Notes: generated from the letters alone by a model not told the origin. A stretch of 64,000 bases of DNA from Tupaia tana (GCA_026018925.1 JAKSZU010000016.1:84378490-84442489), one strand, 5' to 3'; counted from the stretch's first letter, positions 11,135 to 55,636 are shown. Numbers and translations are program-made.

Positions 11135-12195
11135 GTGAGCGGCGGCGGCCTGCGGTGCGCGCCCCGGCCTCGGCCGCCCCGGAGGCTCGGCGGGCTGGGG
11201 CGGGCGGCCGCGTGGCCGCGCGCGCTGACCTTGCGGGCCGCGGGGAGCGCGGCCAGGACTCGCCCTTTGTTCCCTGGGCGGCCGCGCCGGCCTGTGTCAG
11301 CGCCCCGAGCCGTGCTCCGCCGCGCCCGCCTGGGCAGGGGCCTGCCCGCAGCGTGTCCCGAAACCGCCGTCCGTGAGCGCGCGGCCCTTTGCTCCAACGA
11401 CGGGCGGCGGCGCGCGGCTCGGTATCTGGGCGGCCGCGCGTGGCCATTGGCGGGCAGGCGAGGCTGGTCAGCGCCGCCGAGGACGTCCGCCGGCCTGCAC
11501 CTGCGCTCGCCGCCCACCTGCCTCTCCAGCGGCCCCCGCCCTGGCTGGGGGACAGTCCGGGCGGGCCACTCCGCGGTGAGTCGGGTCTGGAAGGTGGGAG
11601 CCCTGGAGGAGACAGCCCTGGGTGAGCAGGGAGGCCAGGCAGGAGAGCTGGCCACACACCGGGCAGCGTGCTGCCGGCGGCGGCAAACCAGTCTTTTGCC
11701 GGAAGAACAACGGCGGGCCCTGAGCAGACGTCAGGGTTGGTGTTTCAGAAGAGACAGCTCGGCCCAAAGAGCGAAGGGAGGAGCCCAGCCGGGTGGTCCC
11801 GGGAGTGCTGGGGGTGGACTCAGGTGTGCTGGGTCCCAGGCGGGCAGGCCTGGGCCGTCAGGAACGATGACTGCCCCGTGTCTGGCATGAGGAACTGGGA
11901 GGCTGAGGATGCCACTTGTCAAATTGGACGAGGGAGGAGGAGCAGGTGGAGGTTGAGATGCCAGAGGGACAGGCAGGCGGGCCAGCCAGGTTTGTTGTGC
12001 GAGGTGGGCCCAGAGCCGCATCACAGCCAGTGTCATGGGTGTCTGGGCAGCTTTGCTTGGTGTCTGCCTGGGTCTCGTCAAGGCGCTCAGGTGCTGGAGC
12101 GAGGTAGGCCCAGGCAGTGACCCGGAGCCCTCACCTTGGGCTGGGTCTGTGGGGTGGGTGGGGCTGCTGGGAGACACAGTGTGGTTTTCTTCCAG
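11135..12195 (+). other. SPSB3 intron 1 (in 5' UTR)
   Basis: Phase-irrelevant intron from the donor GTGAGC to the acceptor TTTTCTTCCAG. The first 500 bp are an extension of the CpG island. No repeats and no recognisable coding exon lie within it. The long antisense ORFs here follow from high GC content. Confidence 0.7.
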
Positions 12196-12207
12196 ATCCT
12201 CTCCACC

Positions 12208-15200
12208 ATGGCCCGGCGTCCCCGGAGCAGCAGGGCCTGGCATTTTGTCCTAAGCGCAGCCCGCCGGGACGCAGACACCCGGGCTGTTGCTCTGGCAGGC
12301 AGCACCCCCTGGGGTTACGATTCTGATGGACAGGTAAGTGGCACGGCTGGACTGAGGCATGGCAGTGCCCTGAGCAGGCATTACCTGGATGGGAACCAGA
12401 GAGCAGGTGCGCCCAAAGCCAGAGGGCAGGACCTGCTCCGGTCAGCTACACTCAGCCAGCCCCTCCTCGTGCGGGCCTGTGAGTTACGGCCGTGCAGCAG
12501 GGACCACTCTGCACTCCCCTCTGAGAGGCGCAGCAGGGGACCGGCGGGCTGGTTTTGGCCAGGTCACTTGGCAGAAAGCCTTCCTGCTGTCTGCCTCGCT
12601 GCTCTCCGAGGCAGCTGTTACCTTGTTGGGCACGGTTCTGCCTGTCTTCACATGTGCCGTGCTCACACGCAGAAAGACCATCTGGGAGACCCCGATCCTG
12701 CTCGGTGGCTCCGAGTTCGGGAGGCAGCTGGTAGTGGAGCTTGGCTGTCTGCCTGGCTCAGGCTTCCGGGTGGACCCGTTGGCCACATAGCCAGAGCTGT
12801 GTACTCTGCAGGCCTGTGGCCCAGCGGCATGGCTTCCATGCTGATGGGGTGCAGTGAGGGCCCGGGGCCTAGTTTGTTACCTTCCTGAGGCTGTCCTTCA
12901 CCAGGGCAGGACTTGGCAGAGCCATCACCCCTAGCCGCTTCTTGTGGGGCTATTGCTGGGTGGACCGGCTCTGCTCTGCCCCAGGCACCCTGCCCTGCAG
13001 AACCACTAGGCCCAGAGCACGGAGGCTGCCATGCTGCTCACCACGTGGCAGTGTCGCAGCTGTGCCCCTCGAGCGCCACCTCATCTTCAGCTCTGTGACT
13101 GTGGCTGGAGCAGTCTCATGACTGTCCCGTGGGTCATTGCTATGGGATGTAGGCATGGCTGACACATGCATGCTGCTGTCCTTTGTCACCTAATGGGCCT
13201 GCACCATGAGGTGTGAGCAGGTCTGATGAGTACCTTCGAAGCCTGAGCTATACCCGCCCGCCCGGGAGAGCTGGGGTGGCAGCTGCTAGGCCTCAGCCCC
13301 ATCTTCTGCCTTGACGTTGGGAGGCCCCTCCACGCTGTGGTGTGCAGGCCTCTGGGCCTGTGTGGTCTGGGAGCAGAACCTCACCTCCCATCTGGGCAGC
13401 TCTCCTGCCCTGGGGATGGTTCCCAGGGGCCCACGGGCTTCCTGCATGGCAGGTCTCAGGACAGCTGGTCCCTCGCCTGCGCACGTGAGGGGGCTGTGCC
13501 ACGGGGGTGCTTGGCGTTCCCCCGAGCTAGCACGTGGCTGCTGCACGGGTCTGGGACAGTGCAGGTGAGAAGGGACGAAGGGTCCCCCTTGAGCTCTCGT
13601 CCTGATGGGAGGAGGCAGAGACGGGACAAAGGAACACCTCAGGGAAGCACAGTAGGTGGTGAGGGAGGCCGTGGCCTGGAGAGGCACAGGGAGGGGCCTG
13701 GGTGTACACTCGGACCTCCCTGAGTGTGTGGGGCACACGTGTGGCTCAGTGAAGCCCTGCTTGGGTGCCTCTCAAGGAGTTTGCTTTTTGTTTGTAAAGA
13801 GATTTTTTGCTATAGGACAGGTGTGCTCACTGGAGAGACTGAGACGGAAAGCGAGAAATCACCCTCAGGGAGGAAGGCCAGGCCGTAATCCTTCTTTCTC
13901 CTCTTGGGATTTTGGGCATGTGTGCACTTGTGCCTGGTTTGAGTTTTAAGCTGTCAGGTCCAAGACTTGAACCGTGGGAGTCTAGCAACATAACCATTAT
14001 GCCATCTGCTGGTCCCACTTCTCAAGGAACTAACAGGACAGTCCGGAAGAGTCTTGCTGAGGTGCTGAGTCTTCCTGGGATGGGTGGGAGACATAACCGT
14101 GTGTGGACAGGAGAGGCTGAGGCCAGGCTGGGAGGTCTCTGGGCTTTACTTCCGAGGGCAGCAGGGCCTGCACCCAGCACAGGAGATGGGGGGAGGGGGA
14201 CCTGGCCACTGGGGGGGCTGCACAGACGGGTGGGGGACTGGCACGGAGGCAGACTGGGTTTCCGGATGGTCCCAGGCTGACCTCCCCGGTGGCGTGTGGG
14301 CTCCTGGGGCTCAGGGCAGCAGGGGGTGGAGAGCCAGTGTGGACCCACGGGCCTCGGTGGGGCCATGATGGGGGCTAAGGCAGCCACCCCTTCCGTGGGT
14401 GAGGGTCGTTCCGGCACAGGCTCAGGCCGGGGGCTGAGGGGCCCAGCGGGGCCCTGCTGCTGCCTCTGGCAGGCTGGGCATGGAGGACACAGGCAGTGGT
14501 GTGGGGCCCTACCTCGGATCTGCCCGTGGCTGGGCCTTCAGGGTTCCCTTGGTTGTACAGAAATGGGCTTGACCCTTGAGGTGGGCCTTTGGGAAGGGGC
14601 TGGGCCAGGTCCTGGACGCCAAGGCCACCTAGTTGGCACCACAGACCAGGGGAGTGTGCTGTGTACGAGGGACCCCAGGCGGCCAAGTGCCTGGTCCCTC
14701 CCTTGGTGGGCCTGGGCAGGGGCTCAGCTGGGCTGTTGGGGGTGGGGGCATGGCTGGCCACAAGGTGAGGACAGCCTGCCCCCCTTTTCTCCAGCACAGC
14801 GACTCAGATTCTGACCCCGAGTATGCGACCCTGCCGCCGTCCATCCCCAGCGCCGTGCCTGTGACCGGGGAGTCCTACTGCGACTGCGACGGTCAGAGCG
14901 AGGCCTCCTTCTGCGGCGGCCTGCACACCGCCCACCGCGGCCAGGACTGCCGCTGCGGGGAGGAGGATGAGTGTGAGCGCTGCGTGTCTGCAGCAGAGCT
15001 GGCGGGGTGGGCAGGCCGGGCTGATCGGGCCTCTGAGAGCTGCCCCAGCCTGGGCTTCTGGTTGTTGCAGGCTTCGACTGGGTCTGGGATGACCTGAATA
15101 AGTCGTCTGCCACCCTGCTGAGCTGTGACAACCGCAAGGTCAGCTTCCACGTGGAGTACAGCTGCGGCACAGCGGCCATCCGTGGCACCAAGGAGCTGGG

Positions 15201-16112
15201 GGAGGGCCAGCACTTCTGGGAGATCAAGATGACCTCCCCGGTCTACGGCACCGACATGGTAAGTGCCATGGCTCCCGTAGGCTCAGGGGGCCCTGGCGGG
15301 GCACTCTGGCCAGCCTGGTGTTCCTAGATGGTGGGCATCGGGACGTCGGATGTGGACCTGGACAAGTACCAGCACACGTTCTGCAGCCTGCTCGGCAGGG
15401 ACGAGGACAGCTGGGGCCTCTCCTACACCGGTGTGTGCACTGCGCCGGGTGGGGGGGCAGGGTGGCAGGCAGGGCTGCTCCTGGGCTCACCCTACCGGCC
15501 ACTCCCAGGGCTCCTCCACCACAAGGGCGACAAGACGAGCTTCTCCTCGAGGTTCGGCCAGGGTTCCATCATCGGCCTGCACCTGGACACCTGGCACGGC
15601 ACGCTGACCTTCTTCAAGAACCGCATGTGCATAGGTGAGGGCAGCACCGCGGGGTGTGGCTGCTGGGGGCCCTGCAGGAGGGGACCGGGCTGGCGGCACC
15701 GCAGGCATTCCCACAGCCGGGGCCCCAGAGGGTGGGACAACATGCGGCGGCTCCCCAACACCTGGCCTGCCTCCCAGGAGTGGCAGCCACCAAGCTGCAG
15801 AACAGGAAGTTCTACCCGATGGTGTGCTCCACGGCGGCCAAGAGCAGCATGAAGGTGATCCGCTGCCGCGCCAGCCCCACATCCCTGCAGTACCTGTGCT
15901 GCTGCCGCCTGCGCCAGCTGCGGCCGGACTCGGCGGACACGCTTGAGGGCCTGCCGCTGCCGCCTGGCCTCAAACAGGTGCTCCGGAACAAGCTGGGTTG
16001 GGTCCTGAGCATGAGCCGCAGCCGCCAGCCCCCGGCGCGCGAGCCCCCGGCAGCAGCCCCGGCCAGCCCTGAGCCCAGGCCCTGCCAGAGAAAGCGGTGC
16101 CGCCGGACCTGA
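12208..16112 (+). CDS. SPSB3: SPRY and SOCS box protein SPSB3
   Basis: Substrate-recognition subunit of a Cullin-RING (Elongin B/C-CUL5) ubiquitin ligase; acts in the nucleus and cytoplasm. Coding exons: 12208-12333, 14795-14972, 15071-15258, 15328-15430, 15509-15634, 15778-16112. Phases 0,1,0,1,1 chain to 351 residues; human has 355. Exon 2 begins at 12196, just before the ATG. The first 100 residues are acidic and Ser-rich ([10 protein letters not shown]) with a Cys cluster. The SPRY domain spans about residues 105-270 ([11 protein letters not shown] to the [15 protein letters not shown] stretch). A SOCS-box-like C-terminal segment ([29 protein letters not shown]) follows, then a basic tail ending RKRCRRT. 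Intron 2 contains a SINE. Confidence 0.96.
12334..14794 (+). other. SPSB3 intron 2
   Basis: A 2.46-kb phase-0 intron, by far the longest within the coding part of the gene. Apart from the antisense SINE at 13787-14016 it is single-copy GC-rich sequence. I see no coding exon, structured RNA or tandem array in it. Confidence 0.7.
13787..14016 (-). repeat. Type A SINE, antisense, in SPSB3 intron 2
   Basis: The plus strand shows the reverse complement: a T-rich start, GCTATAGGACAG, AGCGAGAAATCACCCTCAGG, TTCTCCTCTTGGGAT, then AACATAACCATTATGCCATC and TGCTGGTCCC at the head end. It is moderately diverged from the consensus, so probably older than the NUBP2 intron 1 copies. Confidence 0.85.
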
Positions 16113-16482
16113 CTTCCCATGAAGACCGCCTCTGCCACTCTGGGCTGGCAGCTCCGGGACAATGGGGTTGGCCAAGGCCTGTCGGGGACTGTCACTTGCC
16201 TGGCAGTGCCGCACAGAGGCCCCAGGCTGTCACCTGCCTGAGCCCACTCCGCTGCCCGGGCTGTTGGGGAAGCGGCCGCAGTGTCCTCAGGCCTCTGGGG
16301 AGGGACACCGGGCACTTCTGGACTGAGCCTGCAGGCCTGGGAGCTGGGGGCTGCATCTGTGGCCTGGGGAAGGGCAGGGCCCCCAAGAGCTCAGCTGCTC
16401 CTGGTCCCGTGGGGCCTGGGCTTTCCCCTAACTGGCTTTGCATGTGGTCAGCTGCCACTCCTGTCAGAGACCGAACGACTGT

Positions 16483-16488
16483 AATAAA
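16483..16488 (+). terminator. SPSB3 poly(A) signal (AATAAA)
   Basis: Canonical hexamer about 370 nt after the SPSB3 stop codon and 465 nt from the EME2 stop codon on the other strand. Confidence 0.85.
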
Positions 16489-16952
16489 CGCAGTTCCCGC
16501 TGACGCCGCGCCAGCCCGGCCTGGCCGTTAGCATCGGTGGTTTGCCTTTGGGTCTGGATGTCCTGACTCCCCTGGGAAATGTCTCCTTGGAAACACCATT
16601 TTTCTGTCTCTGAAGGTGACACCTCCAGCCTGCAGGGAGCAGAGGGGACCTGGGTTCTGTCCCCCAGCAAGGCAGGCCCTGTCTCAGGGTCCCCTGTGAC
16701 CAGCATGGCGGGGCCCAGGGCAGACGAGTGCGCTGTGGACCTGGGGCTGCTTGCCTGGAAGAGAACCTCCTCTGCTCATCCCGGTCACTCTTGACCTTTC
16801 TCTGTGCCCTTGCCCTGCCTTGAGGTGAACCAAACCCGGGCTGCTGGTGCCACTGGCACCGGGCCACCCTTAGGTGTCGGCCAGTGCCCAGGTGGCAGCT
16901 GGCCGCCTCCTAGTTGGCAGGAAGAGGTGTGTCCTCGGTCCCGCAGGGGTGG

Positions 16953-20518
<3,566 letters not shown>

Positions 20519-20584
20519 GATACAGGACACTGTTGCCTGAGGACTGTAAGGCGCAGGGGCGTGGTCCTGATGAAAAAATATCGG

Positions 20585-20758
20585 GGTGGGCAGCAGGTGG
20601 CCTGGGGGCTAAGGTGCTGGATCCCAACTGTGTGGTTGGAGGGCCCAGCTAGCCGCAGGCCAGGCACGTGTGCTGAGGAGACTGAAGACGGACGGTCCCC
20701 CTTGTTGGGTGACCTCACTTTCCTTCTGTCACTATGAGCACACACACCCTGTAACTTA
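20585..20758 (+). repeat. SINE fragment in MRPS34 3' UTR
   Basis: Diverged copy with a GGGCAGCAGGTGGCCTGGGG head and GGCTAAGGTGCTGGATCC, ending CACACACCCTGTAACTT. It lies between the MRPS34 stop and its poly(A) signal, so it is likely carried in the mature mRNA. Confidence 0.7.
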
Positions 20759-21009
20759 AAGGGGGGGGGGGCGCGAGAGTTTTCTGGGTGATCCTGGAGT
20801 CGGCCCCCTGCGCCCTGAGATCCCACCATCCCTGGACTTTAAATGAGGCTCTGGCCCTGCTGCCCCACCCTCAGCTGTGTGTGGCCATTCAGGAGGGACT
20901 GCCGGGCAGGCCAGCAAATGTGGACCCAGTGCTGGCACCTTCGCACTTCTGGGCTGCCCCCCACCCCCACGGTGGCCTCCACCACGTCCAGGCTGCAGCT
21001 GCATGTGAG

Positions 21010-21015
21010 AATAAA
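21010..21015 (+). terminator. MRPS34 poly(A) signal (AATAAA)
   Basis: Canonical hexamer about 490 nt after the stop codon, beyond the SINE. No earlier canonical hexamer is present, so the 3' UTR appears to be lengthened by the SINE. Confidence 0.7.
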
Positions 21016-21219
21016 GACCACGACCCACAACCTAGGAAGCAGTCCGTTGTGGTTTCTGTGCGCTCTGGGCCGGGGCGGAGCCGCCGGTCTGCAGAAGGGA
21101 GGGAGAGGCTGCCCTGTGGCTGTCCACGCCGCCTGGTGCTCCACCGGTGCCGCGGGGTAGGGCGCCCACCGGCGGGTGGGGAGACCTGAGCAGGGTAGGG
21201 TTCCACTTAGCCGCCGCGC

Positions 21220-21391
21220 TGCCCTCTGGCTTCACAGATCCCCGGATTCCCAGCCAGCCGGGTGTAGTGGCCCACAATCCCTGCGGGCGTCGCCATGGCG
21301 GCAGCGCCGCGCCGAGGCCCCTTTAAGCCCAGGCCCCGCCCTGGGCGCCGCGTCCTGGCCAGCCCCACTCGGCCGATCTGCCACCGCCATC
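21220..21391 (+). promoter_or_regulatory. NME3 proximal promoter
   Basis: CpG-rich sequence between the MRPS34 3' end and the NME3 ATG. It contains a CGCCATGGCGGC palindrome (YY1/NRF-like) near 21291-21302 and CCCACAATCCC upstream. There is no TATA box. Promoter role is inferred from position and base composition. Confidence 0.5.
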
Positions 21392-22220
21392 ATGATCTGC
21401 CTGGTGTTGACCATCTTCGCCAACCTATTCCCCGCGGGTGAGGGGCGGGGGCTGTGCCGGGGCGCGGGGCGGGGCGGCGCGGGGCCGGCTGACGCCCGGT
21501 CGGGTCCCCGCAGCCTGCACCAGCGCGCAGGAGCGCACCTTCTTGGCGGTGAAGCCGGATGGCGTGCAGCGGCGGCTGGTGGGCGAGATCCTGCGGCGCT
21601 TCGAGAGAAAGGGCTTTAAACTGGTGGCGCTGAAGCTGGTGCAGGTGGGGGCGCGCGCGGGAGCAGGTGGGCACAGGGTACGCGCAGGCGCAGGCCACCT
21701 GTCCCCTTCCTCCCGCAGGCCTCAGAGCCGCTTCTGCGGGAGCACTACGCCGAGCTGCGCGAGCGCCCTTTCTACGGCCGCCTGGTCAAGTACATGAGCT
21801 CAGGGCCCGTGGTGGCCATGGTGAGTGCTGGCAGGCGGCGGCGACTGGAGCCACGCCCCGCGCTGACGCCGCGCCCCTCCCGCCTCGCAGGTGTGGCAGG
21901 GCCTGGATGTCGTGCGCGCCTCACGGGCGCTTATCGGGACTCCGGACCCAGCTGATGCCCTGCCCGGTACCATCCGCGGGGATTTCGGTGTCGAGGTCGG
22001 CAAGTAAGGCCTGCCCGGAGTCCCAAGGGCCGCCCTGCCCGCCCGACTGCCCTGGTGGCCCTCACAGCACGGGAGCCACCTGGGCTCATGTGCGCCCCTC
22101 CCGCGCAGGAACGTGATCCACGGCAGCGACTCGGTGGAGAATGCCCGCCGGGAGATCGCGCTGTGGTTCAGCGCCGCAGAGCTGCTGTGCTGGGAGGACA
22201 GCGCCGCCGCCTGGCTGTAG
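21392..22220 (+). CDS. NME3: Nucleoside diphosphate kinase 3
   Basis: Transfers the gamma phosphate between nucleoside tri- and diphosphates through a phospho-histidine. Five exons: 21392-21437, 21514-21644, 21719-21820, 21891-22003, 22109-22220. Phases 1,0,0,2 chain to 167 residues; human has 169, and the last two residues are missing here. The N-terminal hydrophobic stretch [15 protein letters not shown] is the NME3-specific anchor that targets the mitochondrial outer membrane. NDK landmarks are all present: [29 protein letters not shown], and the active-site NVIHGSDS with His135. Introns are 69-105 bp, so the gene is very compact. It ends against MAPK8IP3. Confidence 0.97.
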
Positions 22221-22354
22221 TCGGGTTCTGCCGCGCTGTGCCCTCCAGCCCTCGCACCACGTCTTTCTGCAGCCGGACCTGGAGCCCAGGCGTGGGATGA
22301 GGGGCGGGGAGCGGGTGTGGCCCTGGCGTGCTCAGGGATGTGCGCGCCCTTTAC

Positions 22355-22360
22355 AATAAA
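22355..22360 (+). terminator. NME3 poly(A) signal (AATAAA)
   Basis: Canonical hexamer 135 nt after the NME3 stop. Expected cleavage at about 22375-22390 falls almost exactly where the opposing MAPK8IP3 transcript should end. Confidence 0.9.
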
Positions 22361-22419
22361 CCGACGGATGTGCCGCGCTGGTCCGTGTCCAGGGACAGGC
22401 AAGGCGTGGTGTTAGGACG

Positions 22420-22425
22420 TTTATT
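22420..22425 (-). terminator. MAPK8IP3 poly(A) signal (AATAAA, minus strand)
   Basis: TTTATT on the plus strand. Expected cleavage is at about 22395-22410. The next upstream gene end (NME3) has its own hexamer 60 bp away on the other strand. Confidence 0.85.
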
Positions 22426-23678
22426 ACATGGAGCAGGTGTGTGGGTGCACTTACAGGGGCCAAAGCCTGAGGAGAGGTCACCAGGCCCCTTCCCCCAGCT
22501 GCACCCACCCGGCCGACCCAAGCCACTGCACGATCCTGTGGGACACGAGGGCCTGGACATACATCACAGTGGAGGGGTGGCAGGCAGTGGGGAGCAGTCT
22601 GCAGCCGCTCCAGGGCCAGCTCCCCAAGATCTGTGCTTCTCTGGTGGGGGGCATGGGCAGCAGGGGCTGGGCTGCCTGGCTCAGTGCCTCCCGGAGCAGG
22701 AGGGCAGCCTGGGCAGGTGGGGAAGTCGGCCAGCAAGGCCGTCCACCCAGGGAGGGCGGCTGCCCCTCACCGTGCCAAGAGCCCGGGCGCGCCTGTCCTC
22801 CACGCACGCCTCTGCCTCTGCCTGGCTGTGGAAAGCTTCCGCCACAGCAGGCAGCCCTAGGCACTTAGCAGCGTGTCCGGGAGCGGGGCTCCTCTGGAGC
22901 CCACGCAGGAGGCAAGCCCCAAGAGCAAGCCATCCGTCTTCAGCCTGAGGGCCGGGGCCTCCCCTCCTTCCTGAGGCCTGGGCCTGCCCTGGCAGCCTGA
23001 GAAACTCCACCCTAAGGGCTTCCGGGAGGGGCAGGACTCCAGGGCGGCAGAAGCCTGGGGGACAGGCTGCAGCGGTCACCTGGTCTCTTCTCAAACAGCC
23101 GCCCCAGGGAGTTCATGCCACGTCCCCAGGTGAGGGGATGGGCAGGGGCTGAAGGAACAGGCGCTCAGGCATGGGGGATGCCCCAGAGGAGGCACCTCCT
23201 GGGCAAGGCTAGTCACTGGCCCTGCTCCCTGAGGCAGAGCACGGGCCTGGCAGGTGGGGGACCGCACCCCACAGCAGCATGCAAAGGCAGGGGGCTCAGG
23301 ACGGGAGGACTGGCGGCATGGAGCCCCTGCTTTCTGCCGGAGGGGACTGGGGAGTGGGGAGCCCAGGGCTGCCCCCAGCCACCTCAGACCCCACCTTGCT
23401 CTGGCCCTGCGATGCCCAGGGGCTTGACTGTGGGCTGGGGCCAGCCAGGAGCACTGGCTTCCCCACTCCCAGCCACCCAAGTCACTACTCCCTGCCAGCC
23501 GAGGGCCTGGACCTCAGGTGAAAGCTGCAAGTTGAGAGGTTAGGGTGGGCGGGTACCTGGCTGCCTGGGGGGGGAGGGCAGGTGGGCGGGGCCTATGTAC
23601 AGGCAGGGCGGGCGGGCTCACTGGGGTGTCACACCTGCCCCCAGCCAGGTGGGCGGGCCTATGTACAGGCAGGGCGGC
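22426..23678 (-). other. MAPK8IP3 3' UTR
   Basis: About 1.25 kb of GC-rich 3' UTR. It contains a direct repeat of about 30 bp (GTGGGCGGGGCCTATGTACA-type) at about 23581-23612 and 23646-23677. The second copy abuts the stop codon. No SINE is present. Confidence 0.75.
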
Positions 23679-53756
<30,078 letters not shown>

Positions 53757-53942
53757 CTGCATGCGGGAGAGAACGAGCACACGCTGGGGCCCTGACCACA
53801 GTCCCCGGGGGACGGCAGGGCCCGGCATGGGGGTCCCCTGTCCCAGCCCCAGACGCCCAGCACTGCACGGAGCCTGCCACCCTCTGCGGGCGGACCTTGA
53901 CCTAGGCCAGCCTGAGAGCGCGAGACCGAGGGCCCCGAAGCC

Positions 53943-54142
53943 TCACTGGCTGCAATCATGCACTGTCGCACACACTCCTCGGCCCAGATGTCATCTAGTG
54001 TGGAAGGGTGGCCACCCAGGCTGTCACACAGGGCCTGTTCGTGAGGGCTCAGCTTGGCGTAATGTCCTGTTGTCACTGTCCTGAAAAGTTTCATACTTTT
54101 TGAGAAGAGCCCTATGGCCCCACTTCCTACTGACTCCCACAA
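53943..54142 (-). other. Unidentified protein-like ORF inside a MAPK8IP3 intron
   Basis: The minus strand reads MWESVGSGAIGLFSKSMKLF, RTVTTGHYAKLSPHEQALCD, SLGGHPSTLDDIWAEECVRQ and CMIAASEAS with no stop. Composition is balanced and protein-like, unlike the Arg/Pro/Gly-rich shadow ORFs elsewhere. An in-frame GTGAGG after GCAGCCA could be a splice donor. The frame and phase do not join to the next MAPK8IP3 exon (phase 0). I do not recognise the family. It may be an exon of an unannotated transcript or a fragment of a retrocopy, though no poly(A) remnant is visible. Confidence 0.35.
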
Positions 54143-54674
54143 TTACCCAGCAGGGTCTGCCTGCCAGAGTGGACCCCCTCCTCCTAGTACTAAGCCTCTA
54201 GAAGTGGTACAATCTGCTTTCTTTTCTTCCATTAAAAAAAAAAAAGATTTATTTAATTCCGGCCCCAGAACCTGCTTTCTTTTTAATTTGTGCTTCAACT
54301 GCCACTTAGCTCGGGACGCTGCTGCTGTGGGAGTGACAGGCAGCGGGCAGGAGCACTCCAGTCCACAGAGAGAAAGGCCGGGGCTGCCTCGGCCCGGGAC
54401 CCTCAGGGGACGTGGGAAGTTTGGGAGAAAATGACCTAAGCCAGTGACGGGACGCACTCTGAGGCCTACCCTGCGGAGCTGTCTGTGGGGTGGAGGTCAC
54501 ATGGCCGCCTCCAGGTGTGGATCCACGGTTGGCCTGAAGACGTGAGGCATGTATGTGCATGCTCGAGAGCCTGAGGGGCCAGAGAGCGGGGTAGGGGTTG
54601 TGGTGTGGCGAGGTCCTGTGGAGGGCACTTCTCTCTTGCGTGTACAAATACACACGCATGCACAAGCTTGCTAT

Positions 54675-54920
54675 CATTGACAAAAAGGGGTTGGCTCCGT
54701 GGTACGGAAGTAACATACTGCTCTGGAGAAGCTGGACCCCACAGGGGGCTCTGGTTCAGACCCCAGCCCCGTGAGCCTGGAACCCCCCAGCACGTGTGTA
54801 AGTGCCCAGGATCCGCAGGCCAGAGCATGGCCAGACCCCGGGGAGGGTGTTCCCCGCCCCGTCATGGGTGCGTGTATACTCGACTATAATAAAGAGCCTT
54901 TTCTCTTTATTTAGAAAAAA
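54675..54920 (+). repeat. Diverged SINE-like copy
   Basis: GGTTGGCTCCGTGGTACGG, CTCTGGTTCAGACCCC, then GGGAGGGTGTTCCCCGCCCC and an AATAAAG/T-rich end. It resembles type C but with low similarity. Confidence 0.5.
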
Positions 54921-55137
54921 AGGAAGCAGGCGTTTTTCAAAGTACAAGAAGCCCTTGAAGGTGAGCAGGAGATGGGCCAGTGAAGGTGTGGGCCACGTCA
55001 CCGCAATGTGGGGGCTGGAACGCCTCGGCCTCCCCGAGCAGGACTTGAGTGGTATCGCTGAGACCTCAGCTGCAGGAAGAATCAGCCCCTGGACCCTCAG
55101 ACATGGGGGTTTCTGAGAAATACAAAACCGACGGCCA

Positions 55138-55636
55138 GCGTCAAGCAGGTGGTGTGGTGGCTAAGGCGCTGGACTCCCGCACGGCCGACCGCAGTTCCAG
55201 CCCCGGGCCCAGCAACTTGAGGGATCACGCTGGGCACGCATGTGCATGTGTGTACTCCAGAACCCCAGCAGAACAGGGGCGAGGACTGCGCGTGGCCATC
55301 CCCCAGAAGGTGATTTTCCACCTTCTCCCTCCCTGTCTCTCTCCGGAGAGCATGTGTGCCCTATAGCAAAAACTCCTTTTTTTTTTGAGAGGTTTTGGCG
55401 TGTGCGCTCGCCAGAAAGACAGAGACAGAGACACAGAAAGTGAGAAATCACCCCCAGGGGGGATGGCCACGCCGCAATCCCTTCTCCTTCATTTTCCTCT
55501 CGAGATCCTGGGCACGCACGCACATGCGCCCAGCATGAGTTTAAGCCGTGGGGTCCAGGACTCAAATCGTGGTCTACTACATGGGAGCCCAGTGACATAG
55601 CCATTACGCCATCTGCTGGTCCCTATAGCAAAAACG
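55138..55636. repeat. Inverted nested pair of type A SINEs
   Basis: A plus-strand type A SINE (55138-55373) is interrupted in its CCCTATAGCAAAAA tail by a minus-strand type A SINE (55374-55622). The duplicated target CTATAGCAAAAAC stands on both sides (55361-55373 and 55623-55635). The result is an imperfect inverted repeat of about 230-bp arms. Confidence 0.9.
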
